This document shows positions 10,793-22,792 of a DNA stretch of 64,000 bases, piece by piece. Under the pieces are notes generated by a model that was not told the DNA's origin, did no database searches, and was given only the letters and a program-made list of their open reading frames with translations. Source of the DNA: Fragilariopsis cylindrus CCMP1102 (Eukaryota > Bacillariophyta > Bacillariophyceae > Bacillariales > Bacillariaceae); the NCBI GenBank assembly GCA_900095095.1, contig FMBT01000321.1:186001-250000 (forward strand), in the 5' to 3' direction. A program made the translations under genes and the position numbers. How positions within the stretch are numbered: the first letter of the stretch is position 1; every line of letters starts with the position of its first letter.

Positions 10793-13380
10793 ATGGACGA
10801 TATTAATAATAACAGTAGTGATCATAATCATAATCATAATAATAATAATAATAATAAAGAGCAGATAATATTGCCATCAATAAAAAAACCCAAACCAGAC
10901 ACTGTTCAGTCAGAACAGCGACAGATGATGGCGACAACAGCAACTAATGCAATAACGACGACGACGACGACGATGACGTCTAATCACAAGAATCCTCATT
11001 ATCGGCAACAGCAACAACAGCCACAGCCACAGCATTCCGACTACGCCGCTGATGCCAAGTCAAAATATCCCGGTAAGTACTGTATGTACTCCTATACGAA
11101 ATATATACACAACTGTGTTTTTTTTTAATCTATGTTTATCGTTATCACGACAACAGTACCGTAATACGTACTTCGTACCGTGCCGGGTTTTTTTTGTTTT
11201 GTTTTCTACTGTAGATTTGTATATTTAATTTCCAACAATAAAAAAATTGAAAAAAGTGAAGAAGGAAAGGAAAATTTTGGTGATTCAATTCAATTCGATT
11301 CGATTCGATTTATGATTTCCATTCGTTACTTCTTCACTACAGTGTCCCATCCTCATCACTTACTCTCTCTTACTCTCCCTTATTCCTACTTTCTCTTTCA
11401 GAATATCAACAACAAAGCACAAGAGTATATAAATCTAATATGCAACAATGGACGAACGAAGAACATATTATACTCATTCAAGGTTGTTATATGTATGGAG
11501 ATAAGGATGGTAGAATATCATGGAAAGATATTATACCAATGCTACAACAACAAGCAAATAAAAGGGTTACAGATACTGATGCTACTACTACTACTACTAC
11601 TAATAGTAGTAACAATTATAATAAAACATATACGGATCGATGTATTAAAAATCGTTGGCATAATAAAATAAAAAAATTAATATTAAAATATCGATACAAC
11701 AATGATGATGATTCTGATAGTAATAATAATACTATTAAAACACCAATCAAAAATCCCACTCGATTGGATATGGCACTCTATTTAAAACAGGTATTCCATA
11801 CCAATATTGATGATCCTGCGTATCATACTAATACTCCTGCTGCTACTGCTAGCAGTAGTAATACTAGTGTTCCTTTTCTAAGGTATGGTCATAATATCGA
11901 TGCTACAATAACTAATACTAATTTTAGAACTACTCTTGGTACTAGTAATGGAAATAGTACTACTAACGTTGTAGCGAAGAAGGCGATAGCAGCAAAGGCG
12001 AAACAACGACATTTGTTGGAGAAAAAACAGAAGTACAGACGACGTCAGAATAAAAATAAAAATTCCAAATGGACCAAAGAAGAAGATGAGCATATTATAC
12101 AACGTGTCAAAGAAATGCAAAAAAGTGTAGAATCTATTAGTTGGGTACAAATTGTACAAAGTTTAAATAAACCTGGTATTATAACAAATACACATGTAAA
12201 AAATCGTTGGAATTCAAGATTAAAAGATTTGCAGTTAACCAAGAACGATAATAATGACGATAATGATGATGATAATGATGATGATGATGACATGAACGAA
12301 GCCATGGACGACGACGACGATGACGATGACGATGACGATGGCAATGATAGCGAAACAATGGACGATGATGGTGATGATGGTGATGATGACGAGGATGACG
12401 AGGATGACGAGGATGTGAAGGAAGGTGCTTTTATTCCGTATGCAAATCCATACGATAACAATAGCGTTGTTGATGACGACAATCATTCGTCTAAAAAAAG
12501 AAGCAGCAGCAGCAGCAACGAAAACGACAACTACAATAATAGGGATAGGAATAGTAATAAAAGTAGTAGAAGTCCAACAAAAGCAGCAAAATCAAAACCA
12601 AAATCAAAAAGGTGGACGTTTGAGGAAGATACATGTATATTAGAAAGTATAATACATCTTCAGGGGCTGAAACAAAAATGGAAAATGGTGGCAAAACATC
12701 CTATGTTTTCTAATAGCAGCAATAGTCAGCGCACCAATACAGAAATAAGAAATCGATGGAATAATACATTAAAACAAGATATCATCGATCGTATTTATTA
12801 TACTCGTACTATTAATATTACTCGAACACCACAAACGATGCATAATATACCAACTGATCCAACAAATGATGATATACAACAATTTATATATGATATGAAA
12901 AAAATTAAACAACAACGTCCACCACCACCACTTACAATATCATCTAGTAAAAATGCAGATGGGGGTTATGAATTAGGTGAATTAATTCGACGTAAATATA
13001 AATGTGATCGAACTGTAATCGAAACATTCGTGAAATTATTAGGTGGAACAATACAATGGGATGATGATGATGATGATGACGACAAGAAGAAGAACAAGAA
13101 CAGCAACAGCAACAGGAAAAATATTGATGGCGAAGATAACTGTAACGGTAATGGTAACAATAACGGTGCAGATGCTCGTACTTTTATTGCTAAGCAACCA
13201 CCACAGGTTCAACAAGAACCGCAGCAGAGACAGCAGCAATGCATTAGTAGTGGGATAGTTTCGAGTAATGATAAAATAATGGTGACTGTCAAAAACGAAA
13301 ACAATAGCAATGATAATAAGGATGCTAGTGATGGCGTCGACGGTGGTGTTGAAAGTGATGGCGATGATTTAGTATTTTAA
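10793..13380 (+). CDS. Three-repeat Myb/SANT-like DNA-binding protein, two exons
   Basis: Exons 10793-11072 and 11402-13380 are joined across a 329-bp intron (GTAAGT...TTTCAG) and give 752 aa. Three Myb/SANT-like repeats are visible. Repeat 1 is at about residues 110-185 (WTNEEHIILIQG ... CIKNRWHNKIKK), repeat 2 at about 316-371 (WTKEEDEHIIQRV ... HVKNRWNSRLKDL) and repeat 3 at about 497-555 (WTFEEDTCILESI ... EIRNRWNNTLKQD). Each ends in the NRW recognition-helix signature of Myb transcription factors. Unlike R1R2R3 Mybs, the repeats are separated by long linkers, and repeat 1 has a Thr/Asn-rich insertion. An Asp-rich acidic stretch of about 60 residues follows repeat 2, and the tail is Gln/Asn-rich. 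A nuclear transcriptional regulator is likely; targets are unknown. Confidence 0.85.
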
Positions 13381-13520
13381 ATAGAATAAGATGCATCTGT
13401 AGTTTATTTCTTTCTCTGATCGAATGGTCGATCTATTAATAGTAGTGGCTCAATTCTTAGATAAAATGTAGAGTTGTTTTTCTGTGCCTAAACTGAAGCA
13501 AAAAAGACAATAATCCTGTA

Positions 13521-16230
13521 TTACTTGCCTTTATTGATTCTACGTTGTCTTTGATAACTGCATGTCTTCTTATGTTCCTTCCAACTGTCGAGCTGACATT
13601 GCCTCGAACAATATTTTATACCACAAGGAAATTGTTTGTCAGGATTGGATATCTTACAATTATTACAATACTTTGTTGTCACCTTTTGATAGACATTTTG
13701 GAGGGTAGATGGAACCTGAACGTTTGCATCTCACTCGAGTGCTTCCTTAATCATAGAACCAATCACCCTTTTTGACAGGTCGCCTTCTTTTCGTTTTTAG
13801 TAGGCCTTTACGACGTGGTCCATTATCAATGTAGCTATATTGACCCTTAGATCGTGAGTGGCTATCTTCAGGTCTCTGGTGTCTTTGATAGCTATATTCC
13901 AAGCATCAATAGTGATTTTCTTATTTGCATCACTACTTTTGTCGAAATTATTATTCCGAAATCGCCTCAAAATTTTGTCCGCAGACGATCGACCAAGGAG
14001 ATCTAGATCTACTGCCTGCTGAAGAACGTCCTTGAGCAAAGGATCATCCTTGGAATTGCTTTCCAAGCTACCATTAAAAGATGACAAAGACGATACTTCC
14101 GTCGTTCTAGACATCGTTTCCATTCGATCGTACGCTCTTTGTGAAAAGATCACTTTTGCTAACTTCTCAGACCTATTGAGTATATCAATGTTTGTCTGGT
14201 CCTTTCTGATAGTCAAAAGATTGTTAGTGTTATCCATGGGGTCGTCACTCAATTGGACAAGGTCAATTTCTTGTCGTTGTTTTATACTAGAAAGTGCAAC
14301 TTTGGCTGCTTCTTCAATACGGCCAAGTGCAATCAGTGATAGGGCCATATTCCACTCTATTAGAAAGCGTGGTAGCCGTTCATCATTGTTATGGCGACAA
14401 AACGTAAATTCTTCAAGAGCGACTGTGAATTTTGCTTCGACGAGATCCCAGCCTGGTTGCAGTCTGACTGAATTCATTCCATCTGCAATTTTGTTAGAGG
14501 CATCTCCATTATTATCGGTGGTTGTGCTTATGATAACGTTTTGCTTGCTGTAGCATTCTTGCAGCCCACTCAAAGTTAATAATTCCTTTGATGAAGCGCA
14601 TTGATAGTGGATTAGAGTGTTCGAGTGCGGGTTGAAGGGCTGCATCAATTGCATGAGCCGCCTTTTCGTAGTCTTCATCAATCTACAAGTCATCAAGTGC
14701 CTTCTCGGCTGCTTGATGTACGGGGCTTGACGTTTTTCGACTCGTTTCGACATGCACTAAAAGTGACCTCACACGAAGATTGAATTCATCATGGGGTTCT
14801 AGATCGTACAACTCGCGTAGAGGCGATCTTGGTGGGAGTGATGTCTTCATCAATACCTCTGCAGAGTGAGCTAGACTTTCGACCTCATTCCATCGCTCAG
14901 CAGATTTACTGCCACGGCCGGGATGGGAGATGGCAACTCCTAGTTGAGCCATTGCTAGGGGGACCGATGGGAAATTGATCAGAAGATTCCTCGCCGTTTC
15001 TTCAGCCAGCTCCCCTCTTCCACTTTGAAGTTGACATCTCGAAAAGTTTAGCTTGCATACAAATTGGTCCTTACTTGAAAATGATCGACCGGTATCGTTG
15101 TAGGACAACGCTTGAATCAATGGACCCTCAGCTTCTTTCCATCGTGCAATTTTTAACATACTATAACCAGCTTCCATGGCACGCTTAGCAAGTTTAGCTG
15201 CTCCCTTTCCTTTGTCAAGACGGAGAAGATCTCGTCGTTTGATCGTATCTGATATAATTGAGGCGGTGGCTGCAGCATCCTGTAACCTTTCTGCAAGACT
15301 ACTCCCGGGGTACAATTGCTCTGCAACTTCTAGCGCAGATTTTGGTCGGCCATCACTTGTATCGCTTAGCTCTGTTGGTTGAAGCTCCGAAATAGCTACA
15401 CCAGCGCGGGCTAGTTCTACGGCGCACTCATCGTGACCATTCCACAAAGCTATATGAAGGGATGATACTCCTTGATGTATCCCACTTGCATCAAATCCCC
15501 GTGCAAGAAGAACTTTCAGTATTGGGAGTAAAATATTAGGGCGCGAGTAGTTCACTCTGACACAAATCCATACGGGACTTCTGCCCCGTCCATCGTGGTG
15601 TTCGTTACCGCAAGCCTAATATAAGAATAGAGGAACAAAGATAAGAGTGACGATGATAAACAGTTATGCATATCCGTCCTAAAGAATATCGAAACGTGTT
15701 CAAATATAGGTATTCCAAAACTTACAGCAATCTTGTCATCGTCGTGTCGATCATGTCGAGGTAGTTCAAAGTTTGCATGTTCCATAAGAATGTCAATACA
15801 TTTTAGATAATCGTCTATAGATCGACCCTTACGAAATCGATCGTACCCGGCAGCAAATACTGCAGTTAAGAGGGCCGTACAGCCATTATTTTTAATCAAA
15901 TTTGGGTTCGCACCAGCATCTAATAATATACTGATAATCTTATGATTGCCGGCCGTACTGGGCCGCATAGTGAATTGCACCTAATCCACCCGATGAAGAA
16001 GATCTGTCGGAACCAGGTTGCAAGTTGCGTTCATTAACTAAACGCTCAATATCGGTGTCCGACGAAGTGCTGCAAAGATATTTAATCAACAGGTGAAAAA
16101 GGGCTGCACTTACAACCATATCTTGGTGGCTACATACTGTTATGACGGCTTTCACGACGATTGGCTCTATATCGTTTGTATTAACAACATGGACGTCGGG
16201 GGGAAAAACGATTTCATTGTTTTCCGACAT
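13521..16230 (-). pseudogene. Ankyrin-TPR-MYND protein gene, probably inactivated
   Basis: Blocks in order on the minus strand: 16230 down to about 15950 (start MSENNEIVFPPDVH, first ankyrin helices GLGAIHYAAQYG); then NHKIISILLDAGANPN to 15726; a 110-bp intron (GTAAGT...TTAG, 15616-15725); from 15615 a further ankyrin repeat and TPR-like helices; from about 14540 to 13812 more TPR-like sequence; a 96-bp intron (13716-13811); and a last exon 13521-13715 encoding a MYND zinc finger (CNNCKISNP, FPCGIKYCSRQCQ, WKEHKKTC). Three lesions are visible: an apparent 4-base duplication near 15945 that shifts frame, a TAG at 14683-14685 that looks like CAG mutated, and a frame change near 14500-14560. 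Intact splice sites and continuous domains suggest recent loss, or sequence errors in a live gene. MYND fingers bind proline-rich partners. Confidence 0.65.
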
Positions 16231-16350
16231 GATGAATTCTTTTTGTTCTGTCGGCTAGATTAATTTGTCTTAGATTTGTGTCGTGTAGATGTTGATGGAT
16301 TGATTATTGATTGTATGGAATATACTGCCTCTCTTTTCTCTCTCTCTCTT

Positions 16351-16385
<35 letters not shown>

Positions 16386-16975
16386 ACACATTATAAAGAC
16401 GCATACGAACGGAGTGTTTTTTTTTACTATGTGTAGATGACAGGTTGAGTGTGAAGCGTGAAAACTCTAGCGGTATTATGGTAGATGGTACTACAGTAGA
16501 TGAGAGTGCTAGCTGTGGAATATTACAATTTCCCGATTTTTTTTACAGAAGCGATTTTGAAAATCTTGTGTTATTTCAAATTTTCGAGGACGCTGCGAGA
16601 AACTTTGCATATGTGTTAAAATTATTCGTTGATTTTTGTTATTGTAGTACACGTCGCGAGCAAAAACGAACGCCTCATCTGCTCCCCCGAATTTGAAATT
16701 ACCAGCCATCCCATCCCTTCTTTGCAGAGCCAACCATTTTGGGGGGGGTACAGAGAGACTAGACAGTACAAATTTGTTTTTGTTCATCGAAGCAACTTGC
16801 GACACCAAAAAGAAAACATACCATTTTATCATTATCATTACCATTACTGTACTTGGAATCGAATCGAATCAAATCAAATCAAATCAATCAATTGCGTCAC
16901 AACGATCAGAACGAACATCCAACTAATATCCTAAACAAACAAAGAACGAGTATAACGAGTATATACGGTACTAAG
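16231..16975. other. Divergent intergenic region
   Basis: This lies between the minus-strand ankyrin-TPR-MYND gene and the plus-strand CS-domain gene, so it should hold both promoters. A (CT)n run covers about 16337-16383. The plus-strand frame of the next gene is open back to 16853 with an upstream ATG in repetitive AATCAAATCAAATC sequence; I treat that part as 5' UTR. Confidence 0.5.
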
Positions 16976-18217
16976 ATGAGTAACAACAATAAGAAGAATT
17001 TTAAATACGTTTTAGTACCAGCCATTGATTCGGAACCAATTTCTGTGTTAGAAGCCTCCAAATCTGGTGGATTAACCAATGATGAATTAAGTAAGAATGC
17101 GAAACAATATTTTTTTGAAAAAAGTGGTGGATCAAAACGTGCAAAATTATTAGAAGCAGCCACCACCATGGAAAAAAAACAAATTGCAGATAAAATTCGT
17201 GAACAATATAATGCATCCTCTCTTAGTGGACCCGATGACGCCTCCTCCAAAATTTGTGCGATGGACGATGAACAAATTATCTCATTATTAAAAGTACAAG
17301 AAACATCCTCCGCCTGTGAAATAACATGTTTAACAATACCAACACCAGTCAATGGTCAAACTGCTGTCTCAATGTATGGTGATGATACAGCACGTACCAA
17401 GAATTTACCCTACAATGTAAGAGCCACCAAATTAATGATGGCAGCCGGACATGCCTTTCCACAATCGGCTACTAGTGCAAATGCTGGTGGTGCCAATAAT
17501 ATTATTAATGATGAAAGTAATGATGGGAAACAAAATGGTATCTATGGTGATGTCTTTGTGGGACGGTGTATTGATGATGAAGTGAAAGATATCTGGGAAC
17601 GTATTGATATCGTACCAGCAGAGGTGGGTGGAGATGGTAATACCGAACAACAGTTATTAAATCAAATTGAATGGTGTAAAGTAGCACGTAAAAAAGGTGG
17701 TGGAGGTGGTCAGGGTGGGAAACAAGCAGCAAGTTTAAGTAATACATTAAAAAACTTTAGTAAGCAGCAACATCAAATCTCACAACAACAACAACAACAA
17801 CAAGGTAGTGGTAATCAAATCCAACAACAAGCTACTACTACTACTGCAAGAGATACGACTATGGAAGATGAAGACAATAATAATGATAATAAATATACAT
17901 GGACACAAACGGATGAGGAAGTTGAAATTAAATTTATCGTACCAAATGACACAAAATCAAAAAATGTTCAAGTTAAATTTGGTCAAAAATCATTGAAGGT
18001 CTCATTGGTGGGATTAGATATCATTGCTGCTGCTGCTGGTATTAGTCCTACTACCATCGACGATGATGGTATTTTATGTCATGGTGAATTATGGGATGAC
18101 ATTGATATTGATGGATCGACATTTACATTACAAAATGAAAATTCGAATCGAGAATTATGTATCTCATTAGAAAAATCAAATAATGGACAGACATGGAATT
18201 ATGTGATTGAAGAATAG
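16976..18217 (+). CDS. CS-domain (NudC/p23-like) protein
   Basis: A single-exon gene of 413 aa starting at MSNNNKKNFKYVLVPA. An in-frame ATG at 16853 would add 41 low-complexity residues encoded by simple repeats and is less likely. The C-terminal about 105 residues (306-410) have the CS fold pattern of NudC and p23 co-chaperones: YTWTQTDEEVEIKF, a KNVQVKFGQKSLKVSL strand pair, the GELWDDID turn and a final TWNYVIEE. The N-terminal about 230 residues form an unrecognised, apparently folded domain with GDVFVGRCIDDEVKDIWERI, followed by Gly- and Gln-rich linkers. By family it probably acts as an Hsp90-type co-chaperone or dynein-pathway chaperone in the cytosol; the specific partner is unknown. 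It converges with the CCCH gene 275 bp downstream. Confidence 0.8.
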   Translation: MSNNNKKNFKYVLVPAIDSEPISVLEASKSGGLTNDELSKNAKQYFFEKSGGSKRAKLLEAATTMEKKQIADKIREQYNASSLSGPDDASSKICAMDDEQIISLLKVQETSSACEITCLTIPTPVNGQTAVSMYGDDTARTKNLPYNVRATKLMMAAGHAFPQSATSANAGGANNIINDESNDGKQNGIYGDVFVGRCIDDEVKDIWERIDIVPAEVGGDGNTEQQLLNQIEWCKVARKKGGGGGQGGKQAASLSNTLKNFSKQQHQISQQQQQQQGSGNQIQQQATTTTARDTTMEDEDNNNDNKYTWTQTDEEVEIKFIVPNDTKSKNVQVKFGQKSLKVSLVGLDIIAAAAGISPTTIDDDGILCHGELWDDIDIDGSTFTLQNENSNRELCISLEKSNNGQTWNYVIEE

Positions 18218-18492
18218 TATACAACTAAAGTAATATAAAAATCTGCCTAAAAAGATAAGGTGTTTACTCTATAGTATTAATATAGCGGGTGGGCGGCAGG
18301 CAGGGTAGTTATACTTTATTATTGGATGATAGGATACAATCGTTGATCAGCGTATTCGTATAAATCTTCTCCTCCTCCACATGGCGCAGCATTATTCCTG
18401 TTATGTTATTCCATTCTGTTATGTTCTGATATACGATAATAGTAATAATCATAATCATAAATCATAAATCACAAGAACTGCGTGTATCACTA

Positions 18493-20283
18493 TTATAATG
18501 ACAAGAATAAATCTAATTCTTTTGTTATCTTTTTAGCTGTAATTATAGCATTGCGATAATTTTGTCTTGCTACTTTTACTCTCATCAAATTAATCCTCAT
18601 TGAATCACTATTAGCATTAGCATTAGCGTCGACATTATCATTAGCATTAACAATGTCGTCGCCCGCACTGTCAATGTCAATAAGAAAATCTAATCGAATA
18701 CGATTCCCACATTGTTTCGATCTACGTTGCAGGTTTAATTTGATATTTTTCATCTTCTTCCTGTTATCGTTTTTATTTTCATTCGTATTCTCGGTATGCT
18801 TTTCTTGTTGTTGTTGTTGTTGTTGCTGCTGTTGCTGTTGATGTCGAACAATAAGTTGCCAAAATCCACATTGTCGACCAAGTGTATCTATATCAAATGG
18901 CAATCCCGTAATTACATCTATTCTTTTTGGTAACAAGACACCACCAGAGGTGGACGACGTCGATAGTGTTGTCGATGTTGTTGTTTTGTCATCATTATCT
19001 TTCTGCTGTTTCTGCGCTTGTCCTTGTGTTTGTGTTTGTACTTTTGCTTGTGTGTGTGCTTGTTTTGTAACCAGCAATACTAAAAATTCTTTAATTTTAA
19101 TTGAAAATTTACCTACAATATCTTCCCATCCACATATCTTCAGGAATGTTGTTCCATTTCTTGATGTATATTCTCCCCAATGTCCCCCTTTTACTTTGAC
19201 TACTTTGACACCGCCATCGCTACCGCTGCTGTCGGATGGTGGTGGTATATCAATACTATTCCTATTCGTAGTATTCGTAGTATCATCAATAATAATACTA
19301 TGCCTATGCTCGGATGGTATAATTTTTTTAAACTGTAATTCATATTTATTCGTACCAATACGAATTAAATCATTCAACCAAAATTCGATCCCAGCAGGAA
19401 TTTCAATGGTTGTTTCACCAATCACACCCCATCGTAATGGTAATGGTAATAATGGAAAGACGACATCAGCAGCAACTAATGCTGCCATTTCCTTTTTCTT
19501 TTCCTCTTTGGTGGTACTATTATGAGTAGTATCAGATGCAGTTGTATCAGAATCAGAATCAAAATCAAAATCAAAATCAAAATGTCCGAACCGACAGTGA
19601 TCGTCCTCATATTGACATATTCCTCTATGATAATTTGGACAAGGCGCAGCTTTTAATACTTTTTTAATATTCTTACTATCTGAAGAAAGGAGCTTGGTGG
19701 TGGTCGTCGTTGCCGTGGTTCCCGTTGTTGCCCTTTTTGTTTCCTCGTTATGTGATTGTGATTGTGAACAATGATTATGATTATGGGAATGGGAATGAGA
19801 ATGGGAGTAGAAACAATTACTTCCTAGATGACAACCCGATGGAAGATAATAACGACACATTCGCTTTCGTCGTCGTCGTCGTTTTCGTTTTTCATCTTTA
19901 TTAGTATTATTATTAATGTTAGTATTATTATTATTATTAGAGCCTTTGTCTTGAATTATTTGGCTTAATAGATAATTTTTATGATGATCCAGTACCGACA
20001 TTGTTTCATTGCCATAAATACCAGACGAATCTGATGATGATGATGATGGATTTGATGATGGATTTGATAATGATGTACTTGTGACGACGCCAGCTTCGTC
20101 TGGATCTGAATCAGAATATGAATATGAATCTGAATACGAATAGAATGCTGATAAATTCTTATTATGAGGATTAGCAACGAAAGTAGGACTACTAGTACGT
20201 GAACGTGAAGTAATTGCTGGTATTATGATGCTCTCCTTGTTCGACGACGACCACCGCCGCCGCTGCCGCCGTCGATGCACCAT
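18493..20283 (-). CDS. Two-finger CCCH zinc-finger protein
   Basis: A 596-aa single-exon gene starting MVHRRRQRRRW. Two CCCH fingers are present. Finger 1 has C143, C151, C157 and H161 (C-x7-C-x5-C-x3-H, in CRYYLPSGCHLGSNCFYSH). Finger 2 has C215, C223, C230 and H234 (C-x7-C-x6-C-x3-H, in CPNYHRGICQYEDDHCRFGH). A basic KRKRRRRRKR stretch just before finger 1 is a possible nuclear signal, and a His/Ser-rich linker separates the fingers. The C-terminal half contains unrecognised conserved-looking segments (RWGVIGETTIEIPAGIEFW and GGHWGEYTSRNGTTFLKICG) broken by Gln and Ser/Thr runs. Fingers of this class usually bind RNA, so a role in mRNA processing or stability is plausible. The end is convergent with the CS-domain gene. 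Confidence 0.8.
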   Translation of the reverse strand: MVHRRRQRRRWSSSNKESIIIPAITSRSRTSSPTFVANPHNKNLSAFYSYSDSYSYSDSDPDEAGVVTSTSLSNPSSNPSSSSSDSSGIYGNETMSVLDHHKNYLLSQIIQDKGSNNNNNTNINNNTNKDEKRKRRRRRKRMCRYYLPSGCHLGSNCFYSHSHSHSHNHNHCSQSQSHNEETKRATTGTTATTTTTKLLSSDSKNIKKVLKAAPCPNYHRGICQYEDDHCRFGHFDFDFDFDSDSDTTASDTTHNSTTKEEKKKEMAALVAADVVFPLLPLPLRWGVIGETTIEIPAGIEFWLNDLIRIGTNKYELQFKKIIPSEHRHSIIIDDTTNTTNRNSIDIPPPSDSSGSDGGVKVVKVKGGHWGEYTSRNGTTFLKICGWEDIVGKFSIKIKEFLVLLVTKQAHTQAKVQTQTQGQAQKQQKDNDDKTTTSTTLSTSSTSGGVLLPKRIDVITGLPFDIDTLGRQCGFWQLIVRHQQQQQQQQQQQQEKHTENTNENKNDNRKKMKNIKLNLQRRSKQCGNRIRLDFLIDIDSAGDDIVNANDNVDANANANSDSMRINLMRVKVARQNYRNAIITAKKITKELDLFLSL

Positions 20284-22387
20284 AATATAATCGTCGTAGT
20301 GATAGTTTATCTTCGTTCATTCACAGAGTTTGCTTGTTTGTTGTCGTATGTATGTATGTATATCTCCTTGTCTGATTTGTTTTCTTTTCTTTTTTGTGTT
20401 CAGTTTGTCATTTTTTAGCTTTTTTCTATTTTATTTCAATTTTTGAAAGTTGCGGCCAGTATAGTATTGGAGGGCGGGCCGGGCCCGTACGTCGTCGGCC
20501 AATCCAGTGGACTCGATTCATTCACACTTGTAGCACGACTGGACAAAAAAATCGCGAGAGAGAAAATCAAAATTTCGAATGAATGTTTTTGACTCGTGAG
20601 CTCTGAGAAGAGGAAAGATCACATGGTCAGGACATTAGGCAGCCTACTTATTATATCTTGCAGATGTCCTGGAACAAACCTCTCTTCAGTCAACGAAGGA
20701 CTTCTAGCTGTAAATTTGTGTGTATGTATTGCTTGTGTTGTTGTTGTTGCCATCTTATTGATCCTTTCTTTCGCCATGCTGTCTACATGCACTTTTTGAA
20801 GTAGGTACACTATTTTGAAGACAGAGTAGAAAATGTGGTAGTCATCAACACATTATATCATACACAATGCAGAACCTTTGTCTTACTAGCAATAGTAATA
20901 TATGTACTAAAAATCATACATTGCCCAGCAAGGCTACTTACACCCTTTTCCACGTCATATTACCAAGCTCTAGTGATAGGCAGGCAGGCAGACAGGTAGG
21001 CAGGTAGGCAGGTAATTCAACCTTTCTACATAATATGCCATTAGTAAAAATGTCTTAGTACTACTGTAGTATGTGTGGGCGTAGCAGGCATCACTACTGT
21101 ACTACTATTAATTAATGAAAATTCTTCACTTCAGCAACACTACTTGTAGATGTTGTCATAGATGTGGGTTATTTGATTTAGCTTACTGGACTATGATCAT
21201 TAATTATATGTATGTCTACAAGTGATGGCAAAAACATAGAGTCCATCCCTATGTGGTTGATGACTTGGCTGGCAAATGTTGACACTCCATGTTGGAGCTA
21301 ATAATAATATTCCTTTAAAATTGTAACGCAGGATGTTGTACATATATATATAGCTTGTTGTGCAATGAAACAAACATTAAGAGTTGTTTATTGTATTGTT
21401 CCACTGTTTGAAATAATCGATCACACAGGTATTTTTTTGTACATAACATTCCTCAACAGATTAGCAAGTAATAATACGAGGGGAGAGATATTACTGAGAT
21501 GTGTGTGCCATATCATTACCAAAAACAAATCAAACATCATACAGTTGAGAATAGGACGGACCCCTTTGAACTGATAAATAATATCAAATAATCTACTACA
21601 CTAAGTTAACTAGCTAACTAATAATAATGTACACAAATAATACTACAACAGTAAAACAAGACAATAAAAAAAAATACTGTAGTACCATTTTTAGCTATTA
21701 GGACCTACCTACCTACCTATTATTGGCAGCCTATTGTTGGACTCATATTTCTCCTCTCTTCGGCGCATCTATGATGATGTGTTAACTAGGTCTCAACTCT
21801 GTAATATTGATTTCCAACTCCATGCCTGCCTTGCTTTACCTGATTTTAGGTCTTTATTGGCATACCAAGCTAGATCCTATTTTGTGATAAACCCCGAATT
21901 TCTTAATTTGAGACTAAATCATTCCCTCTGTAATTAGTACACGTGAAAGACTATGCGGTGTACCTGACTGGACCATCCAGTACTGTACGGAGAGCTAATG
22001 CGTATCAACAACACGCTAAGTTACCGAAGCTACTGACAGTACTTACTTGATTATATTGAAGAGTAGGAAAAGAGGCGTCGAACATCCTCTTCTTATCCGC
22101 TTTATTTCCACAGGTGTTCTCTATTCTATGCGACTCTACTCTACTCGACTCGACTCGAAACGAATCGACTTTGAACTACTTACTGTAGCTAGAATAGAAT
22201 AGAGCAAGAACCATTAATTACATTTTGAGTCTGCGTCGTCGTTTGAGATTCGAATTTGGATTTGGATTTGGATTTTAAAATCTATTCTACAGTATTCTAT
22301 ATTCTATTCTATTTTATTTTTACCTTTAATTTCATAGATACTACACTTTTACAAAATCAAATCAAAATCAAAATCAAATCAATAAGT
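20284..22387. other. Divergent intergenic region, gene-poor
   Basis: The left end is the upstream region of the CCCH gene, with a short GC-rich patch at about 20468-20520 containing GGCCAATCC (CCAAT-like). A (GGCAGGTA)-type short tandem repeat lies at about 20980-21015. A 67-codon frame at 21734-21937 starts with TTG and has no recognisable features. The right end, including GGATTTGGATTTGGATTT near 22253, is the leader of the large gene starting at 22388. Confidence 0.5.
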
Positions 22388-22747
22388 ATGGATCCACAAT
22401 TAGCTAAATTAATGGCGAGAAGACGTCGGGCAGCGGATACAACAGCATCATCCTCCACGCCGACCACACCATCTACTAATACTACTGATACTGATACTGA
22501 TACTACTGATACTGCCGTGGCAACAACACAAAACGTCATTCCTCCTCCTCCACCACCACCACCGAAAAAGAAATCATCATCATCATCATCGTCAAAAAAG
22601 ACGAGAATAAAATCATCCCTATCCATTGATACAACAACAACGACCAGGACGTATACGGAGGGAGAAATAATTTCATCGGCAGCAGCAGCATCGACGACAA
22701 CGATGACGACGGGTTCGGATGATTCTTCTTCTAATGAAGAGGAGGAC

Positions 22748-22792
<45 letters not shown>

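Noticed and set aside
14032-14553. 173-codon plus-strand frame
   Set aside because: It is antisense to the TPR part of the ankyrin-TPR-MYND gene, whose domain and splice evidence is stronger.
16853-16975. N-terminal extension of the CS-domain protein from an upstream ATG
   Set aside because: It is encoded by AATCAAATC-type simple repeats; the ATG at 16976 begins the conserved-looking protein.
21734-21937. 67-codon plus-strand frame in the spacer before the large gene
   Set aside because: TTG start, no motif, no neighbouring exon that could extend it; not enough support.
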